Part shown: one piece after another, positions 44,793 to 56,047 of the stretch | Layout of the letters: each line of letters begins with the position of its first letter | Position numbering within the stretch: position 1 is the stretch's first letter | Source: an uncultured Desulfovibrionaceae bacterium | Lineage (GTDB): Bacteria; Desulfobacterota; Desulfovibrionia; Desulfovibrionales; Desulfovibrionaceae | Assembly: GCA_949299515.1 (NCBI GenBank) | Contig: CASGAP010000008.1 | Coordinates: 1-64,000, forward strand | Direction of reading: 5' to 3' | Length of the DNA: 64,000 nucleotides | Notes under the pieces: generated by a model | The model's database searches: none | The model's input: only the letters and a program-made list of their open reading frames with translations | What the model was told of the DNA's origin: nothing | Position numbers and translations under genes: made by a program

Positions 44793-44800
44793 ACAAGCCT

Positions 44801-46051
44801 CTACTCATAACGCAGCGCTTCCGCGGGAACAAGTTTTGACGCCTGCCGCGCAGGATAAATTGTGGCAAGAAAGCACATAATCATTGAAGCCGCACCAATC
44901 AGCGCCGTATCGGCAAAAGTAACCAGCACGGGCAAATGATCGGAAGCATAAACCCCGGCAGGCAGTTCGATAAACTGGTATTTCTGCAAAAGAAACGCCA
45001 AGGTAAGCCCGCCGGCATAACCGATAAGCGTGCCGATAAACCCGATAAGCGTGCCCTGATACATAAAAATTTTCCGTATGGAGGAGCAGCTCGCCCCCAT
45101 TGACATCAACACGGCAATATCTTTGGTTTTTTCCATAACAAGCATAACAAGGGAAGTTATAATGGAAAAAGACCCCACCAGCACGATAAGCGCCAGAACA
45201 ATAAACATACCGATACGTTCCAGCTGCAGCGCGGCAAAAAGCCCGGCATTAATATCGATCCAGTTTTTTACGTACAGATAATCAGGAAGACTGTCTTGCA
45301 TTGCCTGCGCAATTTCCTTTGCCTGCATGGGATCATGCAAAAAAACCTCAATGCCGCTTACCCTGCCCTGCGGCACGCCGATCAAATCGCGGGCAGACTG
45401 CAGGGAAACAAAAGCCAGACGGTTATCATAATCATTCAGTCCGGTTCTAAAAATACCGGCCACACGGTACGAAACAATTTTGGGAACAAATCCCGCTGTC
45501 GTGCGCTCCCCGCTGGGGGACATCAAATTAACCCTGCTGCCCACTTTCAGGGCAAAACGATTGGCAAGCTCTTCTCCTACAATAATGCCCTGCACCCCGC
45601 GCGGCCGGATCAAATCATCAAGAGAGCCTTCTTTCAGATGCTGCAGAACCGTAAGGGCTTCATCGGCATTATGCGGTTCTATCCCCCTGATAATCAGCCC
45701 CGTGGCCCCCTGCGGACTGGAAAAAAGCACTTCCGTATACAAAAAAGGAGCCGCAGCCCGCACCTGCGGATTTTGCCTGAGCATATCCACCGCAGACGCA
45801 TAACCGCCGCTCCCGTCTTCATTAACATCTAATAATTCCGGAACAACGCTTTGGATAAAAATATGGGAATTGGCTCCTAAAATTTTATTGCGGATATCTG
45901 TCGTAAACCCGTTGTACACGCCCATAACCACGACCAAAGCGCCTACGCCTATGGCCACGCCGAGCACGGACATAACGGAAATTACGGAAATAAAAGCCTG
46001 CTGCCTTTTGGAAAAAAGATATCGGAGGGCTATAAAAAGCTCAAATCCCAT
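44801..46051 (-). CDS. lolC: Lipoprotein-releasing ABC transporter permease LolC/E
   Basis: 416 residues. N-terminal FELFIALRYLFSKRQQAFIS is the LolC/E hallmark. One membrane helix near 25-48, a large periplasmic domain (about 50-265), then three helices near the C-terminus, ending SKLVPAEALRYE. A single LolC/E gene is present, so a homodimer (LolF-like) is likely. It lies between lysS and lolD. Confidence 0.93.
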   Translation of the reverse strand: MGFELFIALRYLFSKRQQAFISVISVMSVLGVAIGVGALVVVMGVYNGFTTDIRNKILGANSHIFIQSVVPELLDVNEDGSGGYASAVDMLRQNPQVRAAAPFLYTEVLFSSPQGATGLIIRGIEPHNADEALTVLQHLKEGSLDDLIRPRGVQGIIVGEELANRFALKVGSRVNLMSPSGERTTAGFVPKIVSYRVAGIFRTGLNDYDNRLAFVSLQSARDLIGVPQGRVSGIEVFLHDPMQAKEIAQAMQDSLPDYLYVKNWIDINAGLFAALQLERIGMFIVLALIVLVGSFSIITSLVMLVMEKTKDIAVLMSMGASCSSIRKIFMYQGTLIGFIGTLIGYAGGLTLAFLLQKYQFIELPAGVYASDHLPVLVTFADTALIGAASMIMCFLATIYPARQASKLVPAEALRYE

Positions 46052-46063
46052 GAATTTTTATCT

Positions 46064-47644
46064 CTACACTTCATGTCTTAAGTGAGGGAAGAAAATAACC
46101 TCACGGATAGAAGGTGAATCCGTCAGCAGCATGACCAAACGGTCAATACCCACGCCTTGGCCTGCCGTCGGCGGCATACCGTATTCCAAAGCACGCAGAT
46201 AATCGTCGTCAAGAGGACAGGCTTCCTCGTCGCCGAGAGCTTTGGCCTCCATTTGTTTTTGGAAACGGATACGCTGATCAACAGGATCATTAAGCTCGGA
46301 AAACGCATTGGCCATTTCGCCGCCGGCAATGAACAGTTCAAAACGGTCGGTAAGTTCCGGATTTTGATCGTTGCGGCGGGCAAGCGGGGAAATTTCCGCA
46401 GGATAATAATAAATAAAGGTCGGCTGGATAAGTTTCGGCTCAACATCCAAGTCAAAAATCATGGACTGCAGCTTGCCTATGCCGAAATTGTCAAGGTCTT
46501 TTTCGCCGCGGGCGGTAAGGTATGCTTTAACCGCTTCGATGTCATTATAAAATTCCGGCTTGTGATTGCCGTATTTTTCCAGGGAATCATGGAACGTTAT
46601 GCGTTCCCATTTGCCCTTGGTAAGGTCGATTTCCTGTTCCTGATAGGTGATGACGGTGGTTCCGCACACACGCTGGGCTATTGTGGAGAAAAGATCTTCC
46701 GTCAAGTCCATCAGATCCCAAAACGTAGCATAGGCCCAGTAAAATTCGCACATGGTAAATTCGGGATTATGCTTGGTATCTGTGCCTTCGTTTCTGAACG
46801 AACGGTTAATTTCAAAAACTTTTTCCAAACCGCCGACAATAAGACGCTTCAGATACAGTTCCGGAGCAATGCGCAGATACAGCTCCATATCAAGAGCATT
46901 ATGGTGCGTCACAAAAGGACGGGCATTGGCTCCGCCTGCAAGCGGATGCATCATCGGGGTTTCCACCTCGATAAAATCCCTGTCTTCCATAAAGTTTCTG
47001 AATTCGCGCACAATGCGGGAACGCTTGCGGAAAACGTCGCGGGCTTTTGGATTGACAATCAAATCCACATAACGCTGACGGAAACGCATTTCCACGTTGG
47101 TAAGGCCGGCATGCTTGTCGGGAAGCGGACGGAAAGATTTTGTCAGCAGCTTAATAGTAGTGCAGGAAAGGGTGAGTTCTCCGGTTTTCGTGCGGAACAG
47201 CGTGCCTTTAACGCCGACAATGTCGCCCACGTCAAGCTTTTTAAACACTTTAAATTCATTTTCATCAAGGCGTGATTTATCGGCATAGCACTGCAGACGG
47301 CCCGTTCTGTCCTGCAGGTGGAAAAAGATGACTTTACCGAAAGAACGGGAAGAAATAATGCGGCCTGCAAGCACAAATTCCGTATCTATTGCTTCAAGTT
47401 CTTCCGCGCTGTACCCTTCAAACTCTGCACGAACAACGCCGCAGCTGTCCTCTTTTCTGAATCCGTTGGGGAAAAGAGGCACGCCCATATCCCAAATATC
47501 GCAGGACTTCGCCACACAGTTTTTGATAACTTCGTTCAGCTCTCCGCGATCCTGAAAACTTTCAAGCATGGGCATAAAGTACGCTACATGGTCGGATTGG
47601 CTGGCAATTTTAATAGCCTTCGGGTTTTTATTCGGGGTACTCAC
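46064..47644 (-). CDS. lysS: Lysyl-tRNA synthetase (class II)
   Basis: About 526 residues from a GTG at 47644, which has TGGAG five bases before it; the frame runs further up but without a ribosome site. The N-terminal OB-fold anticodon domain (LAGRIISSRSFGKVIFFHLQ) and class II motifs 1-3 follow: RNEGTDTKHNPEFTM for motif 2 and GVGIDRLVMLL for motif 3. An N-terminal extension of about 60 residues relative to E. coli is present. First gene of lysS-lolC-lolD-bamA. Confidence 0.95.
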   Translation of the reverse strand: MSTPNKNPKAIKIASQSDHVAYFMPMLESFQDRGELNEVIKNCVAKSCDIWDMGVPLFPNGFRKEDSCGVVRAEFEGYSAEELEAIDTEFVLAGRIISSRSFGKVIFFHLQDRTGRLQCYADKSRLDENEFKVFKKLDVGDIVGVKGTLFRTKTGELTLSCTTIKLLTKSFRPLPDKHAGLTNVEMRFRQRYVDLIVNPKARDVFRKRSRIVREFRNFMEDRDFIEVETPMMHPLAGGANARPFVTHHNALDMELYLRIAPELYLKRLIVGGLEKVFEINRSFRNEGTDTKHNPEFTMCEFYWAYATFWDLMDLTEDLFSTIAQRVCGTTVITYQEQEIDLTKGKWERITFHDSLEKYGNHKPEFYNDIEAVKAYLTARGEKDLDNFGIGKLQSMIFDLDVEPKLIQPTFIYYYPAEISPLARRNDQNPELTDRFELFIAGGEMANAFSELNDPVDQRIRFQKQMEAKALGDEEACPLDDDYLRALEYGMPPTAGQGVGIDRLVMLLTDSPSIREVIFFPHLRHEV

Positions 47645-47766
47645 ACTTACACTCCAGAAAAGTAATACATACGTTTGACTTGCAATAATATTTAAATATC
47701 CTGCCGTAGTCAAGACAAAGAATTAAGAAAAATTTTGCTTGTCAGAGAAAATTCCTATTTATTTTA

Positions 47767-47795
47767 TTGACAAATCCACACCGAACAAGTTATTT
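47767..47795 (+). promoter_or_regulatory. Promoter of guaBA
   Basis: TTGACA (47767-47772), 17 bases, TTATTT (47790-47795). The leader to the guaB ATG is about 105 bases; I see no riboswitch in it. Confidence 0.5.
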
Positions 47796-47904
47796 TCTTG
47801 CATTGATTATTTACATATTTAAAACCTATTAACTATAAACGCTTTTTTCTTGCTGTCGGATAAAGCGTTTTTGTTTAATCCAAAGTTTTGCAATAGGAGA
47901 CTGA

Positions 47905-49365
<1,461 letters not shown>

Positions 49366-49385
49366 CATTAAATATAAGGGTTACC

Positions 49386-50930
49386 ATGTCAAAAGTAATT
49401 ATTATCGACTACGGCTCCCAAGTTACGCAGCTTATCGCCCGCCGCGTGCGCGAAGCCGGCGTTTATTCTGAAATACACCCCTGTCAGGTAAGCGCAGACA
49501 AAATCAAGGCCATGAAACCGGACGCCATTATCCTGTCCGGAGGCCCCGCCAGCGTAGGCGAACAGGACGCCCCTTCCCTGGATCTGGGACTTCTTGAAAT
49601 CGGCGTGCCCGTACTCGGCATCTGCTACGGAATGCAGCTGCTTGCCCACAATCTCGGCGGCGAGCTTTCCCAGTCCGAAACTCGCGAATACGGCCCGGCA
49701 GACCTGGAACTTTCCGATGCCTGCACCCTGTGGAAAGGCATTGACAAAACTTCCCGCGTATGGATGAGCCACGGCGACAAAGTAAGCAAAGCCCCCCAAG
49801 GCTTCAAAGTCTGCGGCAGAACCGCCACCCTTGCCATTGCCGCCATGTGCGACGAAACCCGCAAAATTTACGCCCTGCAGTTCCACCCGGAAGTACATCA
49901 CAGCCTTGACGGTACCAAAATGCTGCAAAACTTCCTTTTTGAAGTGGCTCACCTGGAAGCCGACTGGAATATGCACAACTTTGCCGAACGCGTTATCGAA
50001 GAATGCCGCGAAAAAGTCGGTGACGGCCACGTTATCTGCGCACTTTCAGGCGGCGTGGACTCCACCGTCGTTGCCGTGCTGCTCAACAAAGCCATCGGCC
50101 ACAGACTGCACTGCATATTCGTCAATAACGGCGTTCTGCGCGAAAACGAAGGCGAAGAAGTCGTCAACTACCTGCGCGAACACTTCGACCTTAACCTTAA
50201 ATACGTAGACGCAAGCAAACTCTTCCTTGACAAGCTTGCAGGCGTGGAAGACCCGGAAAAGAAACGCAAAATTATCGGCCATACCTTTATCGACGTCTTC
50301 GAACAGGAAGCCAACGCCATTAAAGCCAGCGGCGTCAGCGTAAAATTCCTTGCCCAAGGCACGCTCTATCCCGACGTCATCGAGTCCGTTTCCCACAAAG
50401 GCCCCAGCGCCGTTATCAAAAGCCACCACAACGTAGGCGGCCTGCCCGAAAAAATGGACATGGATTTGATCGAACCCCTGCGCGAACTGTTCAAAGACGA
50501 AGTGCGCGCCGTGGGTGCGGAACTCGGTATTCCCGAATCCGTATTGTGGCGCCACCCCTTCCCCGGCCCCGGCCTCGCTATCCGCATTATCGGCGAAATC
50601 ACCGAAGAACGCCTCAATATCCTGCGCAAAGCCGACACCATAGTCCAGCAGGAACTCAAAGCTTCCGGCTGGTACCGCAAAGTATGGCAGGGCTTCGCCG
50701 TGCTTCTTCCCCTTAAGACCGTGGGCGTTATGGGCGACGGCAGAACCTACGAAAGCGTTATAGCCCTGCGCATAGTCGACAGCGTGGACGCCATGACCGC
50801 CGACTGGTCCCGTATCCCCGAAGACGTACTGGCAAAAATGAGCACACGAATTATCAACGAAGTGCGCGGCGTAAACCGCGTTGTTTTGGATATTTCCCCA
50901 AAACCGCCGAGCACCATCGAATGGGAATAA
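49386..50930 (+). CDS. guaA: GMP synthase (glutamine-hydrolysing)
   Basis: 514 residues. The N-terminal class I glutamine amidotransferase has Cys80 in GICYGMQLL and the His/Glu pair in FHPEVHHS. The ATP pyrophosphatase domain has the P-loop SGGVDSTV near residues 220-227. The C-terminal dimerisation domain ends KPPSTIEWE, the usual end. It converts XMP to GMP. It is followed by a terminator. Confidence 0.97.
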   Translation: MSKVIIIDYGSQVTQLIARRVREAGVYSEIHPCQVSADKIKAMKPDAIILSGGPASVGEQDAPSLDLGLLEIGVPVLGICYGMQLLAHNLGGELSQSETREYGPADLELSDACTLWKGIDKTSRVWMSHGDKVSKAPQGFKVCGRTATLAIAAMCDETRKIYALQFHPEVHHSLDGTKMLQNFLFEVAHLEADWNMHNFAERVIEECREKVGDGHVICALSGGVDSTVVAVLLNKAIGHRLHCIFVNNGVLRENEGEEVVNYLREHFDLNLKYVDASKLFLDKLAGVEDPEKKRKIIGHTFIDVFEQEANAIKASGVSVKFLAQGTLYPDVIESVSHKGPSAVIKSHHNVGGLPEKMDMDLIEPLRELFKDEVRAVGAELGIPESVLWRHPFPGPGLAIRIIGEITEERLNILRKADTIVQQELKASGWYRKVWQGFAVLLPLKTVGVMGDGRTYESVIALRIVDSVDAMTADWSRIPEDVLAKMSTRIINEVRGVNRVVLDISPKPPSTIEWE

Positions 50931-50934
50931 TTTA

Positions 50935-50976
50935 CGCCAAAAAAAAAGGAAGCAAACGCTCCCTTTTTTTTGGCGA
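50935..50976 (+). terminator. Terminator of guaBA
   Basis: CGCC plus an A-run and GGAAGC pair with GCTCCC plus a T-run and GGCG around an AAAC loop. Stem imperfect at one base; T8 follows. It lies about ten bases after the guaA stop. Confidence 0.75.
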
Positions 50977-51058
50977 TTTTTTTTCTTTGTATGTTTTTTT
51001 GTTTTCTGCAGGGGACAACTTTTGCAAAAGTTTTCCCCTGCACCCCTTTCAAAAACTT

Positions 51059-52015
51059 TTAATCTGACCGTACCCGTATCTTTTTCTGTTCAACATATTT
51101 TCTCATATCTTCTTCGGAAAAAATCATATCGTATTCCGAAGCATGAATACGCTTTGCCTGTATGTCTTCTACAACCGATTTCATCAGCTGTTTAAAATCC
51201 GCATTGTTTTTAACTAAGCGGTTAATAGTATCCCAATCAAGTTCTTCTTTATATTCCGCCTGAATAAGAATTTCGCTTTGCTCCACGTTTTCCGCATTCA
51301 ATTTGATAAAACCTATGCCGAAAGAATTTGCCAGCCTGTGCATTTCTTCCGTAAAATCGGCATCAGTTTCATATTCCAGCGCAACCAAATAACCCTCGTT
51401 TGCCCAGCTGGAATTGGAAACCGCCTGAAAATAATACTGCCGCAGATTTGCAAACGTCACGCTTTTTTTCAATTCAAAAGAAAACAGACTGTATTCGTTC
51501 ACATTCAGGGCATTAATCAACTCCAATGTCTGTTTGTCGTAATCATGAAACGAAAAATGCACTCCCACCATATCTGGGTGCAGCCATTCGTTTTCCCCTT
51601 TTTTGCCCTTATGCGAAACCTTTTCGTCAATAGTTTTGGCAACGCAGCCAAAGTGCTGGCTTGCATTCAAAAAATACGCCAACAAAGGGTGCAGGTCTTT
51701 TTCTTTAAAATTATCACTGCCCTTATCGAATGCTTCAAGTTCCCGTTCCGATTTTTTTTCGGAAGTTTTGTCAACAGGTGTATCATTTATATAAAAAGAT
51801 TTCGGTCGACTATTTATAATTTTAAACTTTGTATAAATATTATCTCGCATATCAACATAAAGGGCTGAACTTATCGAATCCCACGGCGTTTTGCCGTTGC
51901 TTTCAAATTCCAAACCCAATGCCTGCGATTTATCCCAAATCTGTTTGGCTGTCAGCGGTGCTTTTACGGCTTTAAGCGTTTCGTATGCCAACTCCAAAAA
52001 ATTTCTGCATTTCAT
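51059..52015 (-). CDS. HARE-HTH protein with PD-(D/E)xK nuclease-like domain
   Basis: 318 residues. Residues 1-75 form a HARE-HTH winged helix (LELAYETLKAVKAPLTAKQI), a fold found in restriction-linked proteins. Residues about 140-205 have LHPDMVGV and, after a strand-helix, SLFSFELKKS: the spaced D and E-x-K of a PD-(D/E)xK nuclease. The layout fits the HrgA/COG2958 group. No methylase is adjacent, so it could act as a stand-alone (type IV-like) defence nuclease or be an orphan. Bracketed by guaBA and an EamA gene on the other strand. Confidence 0.6.
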   Translation of the reverse strand: MKCRNFLELAYETLKAVKAPLTAKQIWDKSQALGLEFESNGKTPWDSISSALYVDMRDNIYTKFKIINSRPKSFYINDTPVDKTSEKKSERELEAFDKGSDNFKEKDLHPLLAYFLNASQHFGCVAKTIDEKVSHKGKKGENEWLHPDMVGVHFSFHDYDKQTLELINALNVNEYSLFSFELKKSVTFANLRQYYFQAVSNSSWANEGYLVALEYETDADFTEEMHRLANSFGIGFIKLNAENVEQSEILIQAEYKEELDWDTINRLVKNNADFKQLMKSVVEDIQAKRIHASEYDMIFSEEDMRKYVEQKKIRVRSD

Positions 52016-52370
52016 AAATTATTCCCTTTTCCCGAAAATACACACAATACCTCGAAATTTCAAGAATTATTTTAAAACGTCCGGTTCCTGGCTTGCAAAA
52101 GAAGCTATTTTCTCCTATAGTGCCTGTGTTTTACAATAACAGCCTGCACACATACAAGTAAGTCCGCATACTATCCTGTTGTATTCGGATTTCGGATAAC
52201 GCAATGAAGGGGCCGGGGGAGCCACCCAAAGGGCGACAAGCCGTTTGCGTTGGTGAGCTTGCGAACTTTACGCAAACGGACAGCAGCGCAATCGTTTCCC
52301 CCAAAAAAACTGCAAAAGCATATCCTGACATTATCGGCATAAAATCGCTTTACTGCACCTCGGAGCCTGT
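52016..52370. other. Intergenic region with a 10 bp-arm inverted repeat
   Basis: No convincing gene. CCGTTTGCGT (52241-52250) and ACGCAAACGG (52270-52279) form a perfect inverted repeat with a 19-base spacer, in a GC-richer patch (52204-52300) unlike the flanks. A frame across it encodes no recognisable protein. It may be a leader hairpin for the EamA gene or part of a dispersed repeat. Confidence 0.4.
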
Positions 52371-53255
52371 ATGTATTCTTCTGCCGCAACATACTGCATT
52401 TTATTTTTGGGAGTTTTTGCCCTGTCCGCTTCCGCCATATTTGTCAAACTGGCAGACGCGCCTTCTGCGGTTATTGCGTTATACCGTCTGGCCATAGCCG
52501 CATTGGTGCTTATGCCGTTTCTTTTATGCAGCCGCCTGTGCCGCTGCGAACTGAAAACTATGCGGGCGCACCGGTGGAAGCAAAGCGCCGCAGCGGGATT
52601 TTTTCTTGCCCTGCATTATGTTTTATGGTTTGAATCTTTAAAATACACTTCTGTTGCCAGCTCCACGGTAATAGTTTGCCTGCAGCCGCTCTTTTCCCTT
52701 GCTTTTGACAAACTGCTCAGCAAACGCACCGTAAAAAAAACTTCTGTCGTTGGCTGTGTCATTGCCTTGTGCGGGTGTGCGGTTATCGGTTTTGGGGATT
52801 TTCAGATCAGCGGCAGAAGCCTGTGGGGCGACATACTTGCTTTTATTGCCGCGGGCGTTATAGCCCTGTATTTTTATGTCGGCGAAAATATCCGCAAAAG
52901 CATTTCCGCCGTAACCTATTCCACACTGAGCTACGGCACCAGCGCGGTTATGCTGTTTTTGTATGCCGTACTGCTGCAGCAGCCGTTAACCGGATTTACA
53001 GCCCAGACTTGGCAGGCTTTTTTGGGACTTGCGTTCATTTCCACCATAGGCGGACAGTTCATTTTTAATCTGCTTCTGAAAAATGTTTCCGCCACCGCCG
53101 TCACCATGGGCATTTTGGGCGAACCAATAGGCACCTGCCTGCTTGCATACATTATTCTGCACGAGAGCGTCACGCTGCAGCAATTTTTGGGTATTGTCTT
53201 AATCATGGCAGGTATGTTCATTTTCTTCTATCCGTTTAAAAAGTTTCTGCAATAG
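52371..53255 (+). CDS. EamA/DMT-superfamily transporter
   Basis: 294 residues with ten predicted membrane helices arranged as two EamA repeats of five (about 10-140 and 155-290). Motif LYRLAIAALVLMP in the first repeat and GEPIGTCLLAY in the second are typical. DMT transporters export or import amino acids and related metabolites across the inner membrane; the substrate cannot be told. Start: ATG at 52371; the ribosome site is weak (CGGAG). Confidence 0.88.
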   Translation: MYSSAATYCILFLGVFALSASAIFVKLADAPSAVIALYRLAIAALVLMPFLLCSRLCRCELKTMRAHRWKQSAAAGFFLALHYVLWFESLKYTSVASSTVIVCLQPLFSLAFDKLLSKRTVKKTSVVGCVIALCGCAVIGFGDFQISGRSLWGDILAFIAAGVIALYFYVGENIRKSISAVTYSTLSYGTSAVMLFLYAVLLQQPLTGFTAQTWQAFLGLAFISTIGGQFIFNLLLKNVSATAVTMGILGEPIGTCLLAYIILHESVTLQQFLGIVLIMAGMFIFFYPFKKFLQ

Positions 53256-53408
53256 CCGAAAAAAATGCCGATCCGCCTTTTTTTTGCCGTTTTTGGACAC
53301 TCTGCCCGAAAAGTTCGTACTTTTTCCCTGCTTGCAATTGAGCCTAAAATCTTTTATAATTCATGTTCATAGCATTTATGCAATGAATTCATTGACGGAG
53401 AGGGCAAT

Positions 53409-53657
53409 ATGTTTGGAATAGGCACATCGGAACTGTTACTTATTTTAGTGGTGGCATTGATAGTCTTAGGCCCCAAGAACCTGCCTAAGATCGCGAACAC
53501 TTTAGGAAAAGCCATGGGACAGTTCCAAAAAGCCTCACGGGACTTTCAGCGTACCATAAACACGGAAATCGCACTGGAAGAAGAACAGGAACGCAAAAAA
53601 CAGGAAGAAGCCCAAAAAGCAGATAACGCAAAGTCTGCCGACAAAGACAAAGCCTAA
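53409..53657 (+). CDS. tatB: Sec-independent translocase subunit TatB/TatA
   Basis: 82 residues. One N-terminal membrane helix (GTSELLLILVVALIVLGP), the conserved LGPKNLPK hinge, an amphipathic helix (KAMGQFQKASRDFQRT) and a charged Glu/Lys tail. The GTSELL start with LGPK-x-LP favours TatB over TatA. It partners TatC, encoded 13 bases downstream, in exporting folded proteins with RR signal peptides. Confidence 0.9.
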   Translation: MFGIGTSELLLILVVALIVLGPKNLPKIANTLGKAMGQFQKASRDFQRTINTEIALEEEQERKKQEEAQKADNAKSADKDKA

Positions 53658-53670
53658 CTGAGGAATATCC

Positions 53671-54765
53671 ATGTGTTTTGATGATGAAGAAAACAATGTA
53701 AAACGCATACTCGGCACAAATCCTATTCCCTCCCGCCCGCTGAACAAGGAAGCCGATCCCGACAATTCCGACAACCAAACGGAACAGGCAGATACGGCAG
53801 ACAATGCAAAAACCGAACTTCCGCCCATTGAGGAAAATGCGGACAACAGCGGCCAAACAGCTTCTTCGGGCGCCGACACTGACGCCGACGGCCGAAAATT
53901 CACGCCGCCCGCCAAACTCTCGCCCCAAAACGATCCGGAAGAAAATACCATGCCGCTGCTTTCGCACCTGGGCGAACTGCGCACGCGCCTGACACGCATA
54001 GTCCTTATGGTACTGATAGGATTTTTCGGCTTTTACGGTATTTCCGAAACGGCATATACCTATCTTGCGGAACCGCTGACCCGTTTTCTGCCCGAAGGCA
54101 GCACCCTTATTTACACCTCGCCCCAGGGAGCGTTTTTTACGTATATGAAAGTGGCGCTTATGCTGTCCATTTTAGGCACAAGCCCGTTCAGCTTTTATCA
54201 GATATGGGCGTTCATAGCTCCCGGCCTGTACAAGGAAGAACAGCGCGCCGTTCTGCCGCTGGCCTTCTTTTCCGCCTTTTTCTTCTTGGCCGGAGCGGCT
54301 TTTTGTTATTTTGCGGTTTTCCCGGTAGCATTTAAATTTTTTATGGGCTTCACCAGCGATTTGGTAAAACCCATGATCAGCGTGGAAGAATATTTAAGCT
54401 TTGCCTTAAAACTGGTTATCGCCTTCGGCCTTGTATTTGAAATGCCGCTGTTTGCTTATTTTTTGGCAAGACTGCGCCTGCTTACTGCCGACGCCATGCG
54501 CCGCCACAGAAAATATGCCGTTTTAATTATTTTCATAGTAGCGGCAATTTTAACCCCGCCCGATGTTTTCTCCCAAACCATGATGGCGATCCCCATGCTC
54601 TTGCTTTACGAAGTAAGCATTTATATCGCAAAAGTCGCCAATAATCCCGGCAAAAAGAAAACAGAAGCCCCGCAGCACAGCGAAGAAGAAAATAAAGCAG
54701 ACACCGCAGAAGCAGAAACAGAAACGAAATCCGACACTGCCGCCGCGAACGGCAGCCAACAATAA
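53671..54765 (+). CDS. tatC: Sec-independent translocase subunit TatC with long extensions
   Basis: 364 residues, against about 250 in most TatC. Residues 1-95 are an acidic, disordered N-terminal extension; the usual TatC start ([14 protein letters not shown]) begins near residue 94. Six membrane helices follow (about 110-325), with [18 protein letters not shown], the conserved loop contacting signal peptides. A Lys/Glu-rich C-terminal tail of about 35 residues ends the protein. The start has GAGG at good spacing, so the extension is probably real. Confidence 0.92.
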   Translation: MCFDDEENNVKRILGTNPIPSRPLNKEADPDNSDNQTEQADTADNAKTELPPIEENADNSGQTASSGADTDADGRKFTPPAKLSPQNDPEENTMPLLSHLGELRTRLTRIVLMVLIGFFGFYGISETAYTYLAEPLTRFLPEGSTLIYTSPQGAFFTYMKVALMLSILGTSPFSFYQIWAFIAPGLYKEEQRAVLPLAFFSAFFFLAGAAFCYFAVFPVAFKFFMGFTSDLVKPMISVEEYLSFALKLVIAFGLVFEMPLFAYFLARLRLLTADAMRRHRKYAVLIIFIVAAILTPPDVFSQTMMAIPMLLLYEVSIYIAKVANNPGKKKTEAPQHSEEENKADTAEAETETKSDTAAANGSQQ

Positions 54766-54784
54766 CCCAAACGGAAAAACCACA

Positions 54785-55393
54785 ATGAATACAGTCCAAA
54801 GAAAAGCAAGCGTTACACGCACCACCAAAGAAACGGACATCGCCTTGACGCTCTGCCTTGACGGAACAGGAAAAACCGACATTCAAAGCGGCATAGGTTT
54901 TTTAGACCATATGCTTACTCTGCTGGCTTTTTGGGCAAGATTTGACTTGGAACTGACCTGCAAAGGAGATCTGCACATTGACAGCCACCACAGCATAGAA
55001 GATATCGGACTGTGCCTTGGCAGCGCTTTTCACAATGCCCTGACAAGCCGCAACAATGCCAACGGCATAGAGCGGGTCGGATTTGCCAAGATTCCCATGG
55101 ACGAAGCCCTTACGGAAATCTGCCTAGACCTTTCCGGCAGAGCCTGGCTGGAATGGCGCGGAGACGAACTGCTTCCTCCCGTTATAGCCGGCGACGAAAA
55201 AGACGTGTGGCGCGAATTTTACAAAGCTTTTGTTTCCAGTGCTAAAATGAACCTGCACATACAGTTTCTGTACGGCAAAAACGGCCATCATCTTTTGGAA
55301 TCCGCGGCCAAAGGCGTCGGCAAAGCGCTGCAAAAAGCCGTATATATTAATGATACCGTTGCAACCAGCACCAAAGGAAGTTTGGATTTATGA
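54785..55393 (+). CDS. hisB: Imidazoleglycerol-phosphate dehydratase
   Basis: 202 residues; a monofunctional enzyme. It dehydrates IGP in histidine synthesis. Metal-binding motifs are intact: [23 protein letters not shown] and the C-terminal [14 protein letters not shown]. Its stop overlaps the next start (ATGA), so translation is coupled. Confidence 0.96.
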   Translation: MNTVQRKASVTRTTKETDIALTLCLDGTGKTDIQSGIGFLDHMLTLLAFWARFDLELTCKGDLHIDSHHSIEDIGLCLGSAFHNALTSRNNANGIERVGFAKIPMDEALTEICLDLSGRAWLEWRGDELLPPVIAGDEKDVWREFYKAFVSSAKMNLHIQFLYGKNGHHLLESAAKGVGKALQKAVYINDTVATSTKGSLDL

Positions 55394-56040
55394 AAAACTA
55401 TCTGACATATTTTTGTCTTTTGCTCGGTTTTATCTGTACGGCCTGCACGCAGCAGCCTGCCGTTCCCGCACTGCCTGCCCCTGTTGCCATAGCGGTAGCG
55501 CCGTATAACCAGCCCACACTGGACGCACAGCTTTTGGCAGGCTATATTCCTTCCGATCAAAGCCTGGCAAACCAAACCGAATTGGGCCGCTATGACGAAC
55601 TATTAAAGCAGGAACTGATAAAAACCCAGCGCCGCTATGTTTTTCTGACTCAGGAAGATTTAAATATTTCCATTCAGAACGACAGCAAAAACAGACCGAA
55701 TGTTTTGGCTACGTGGGCGCAGATTGCCAGAAACAACAATGCCGACTTTATATTGGTGCCGCAAATCCTCGAACACCAGGAAAAAAAGGGCGTGGGACGC
55801 GATGTTTTTTCCCCGGCACGCCTGATAAGCGATTTTTATCTGATTAAAGCAGTGCACCCGACAAACAATTCCAATGACGGTTTCCTGCAGGCACGCTCCC
55901 ACTATAAAGAAATCAGTTTTATCGAAGTGAATGTCAGCGGAGAAGATTACATCCGTCCCCGCCAGCATAAAGAAATTATATATTTCGTTAACGAATCCAT
56001 ACGCAAAATGATACGGGAATTCCATTTAACTCTCGAATAG
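55390..56040 (+). CDS. CsgG/TolB-N-like lipoprotein between hisB and hisA
   Basis: 216 residues. A signal peptide ends in a lipobox-like ICTAC (Cys19). The mature part resembles the LpoB/CsgG/TolB N-terminal fold: [10 protein letters not shown], a helix [21 protein letters not shown] and then [12 protein letters not shown]. It has no link to histidine synthesis. It starts within the hisB stop and ends seven bases before hisA, so it is translated with the his genes. Its function is unknown; it may belong to the outer membrane. Confidence 0.65.
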   Translation: MKNYLTYFCLLLGFICTACTQQPAVPALPAPVAIAVAPYNQPTLDAQLLAGYIPSDQSLANQTELGRYDELLKQELIKTQRRYVFLTQEDLNISIQNDSKNRPNVLATWAQIARNNNADFILVPQILEHQEKKGVGRDVFSPARLISDFYLIKAVHPTNNSNDGFLQARSHYKEISFIEVNVSGEDYIRPRQHKEIIYFVNESIRKMIREFHLTLE

Positions 56041-56047
56041 GTGCACC

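Noticed and set aside
52204-52497. 97-codon open frame before the EamA gene
   Set aside because: It overlaps the start of the certain EamA gene, crosses a hairpin and has no recognisable fold.
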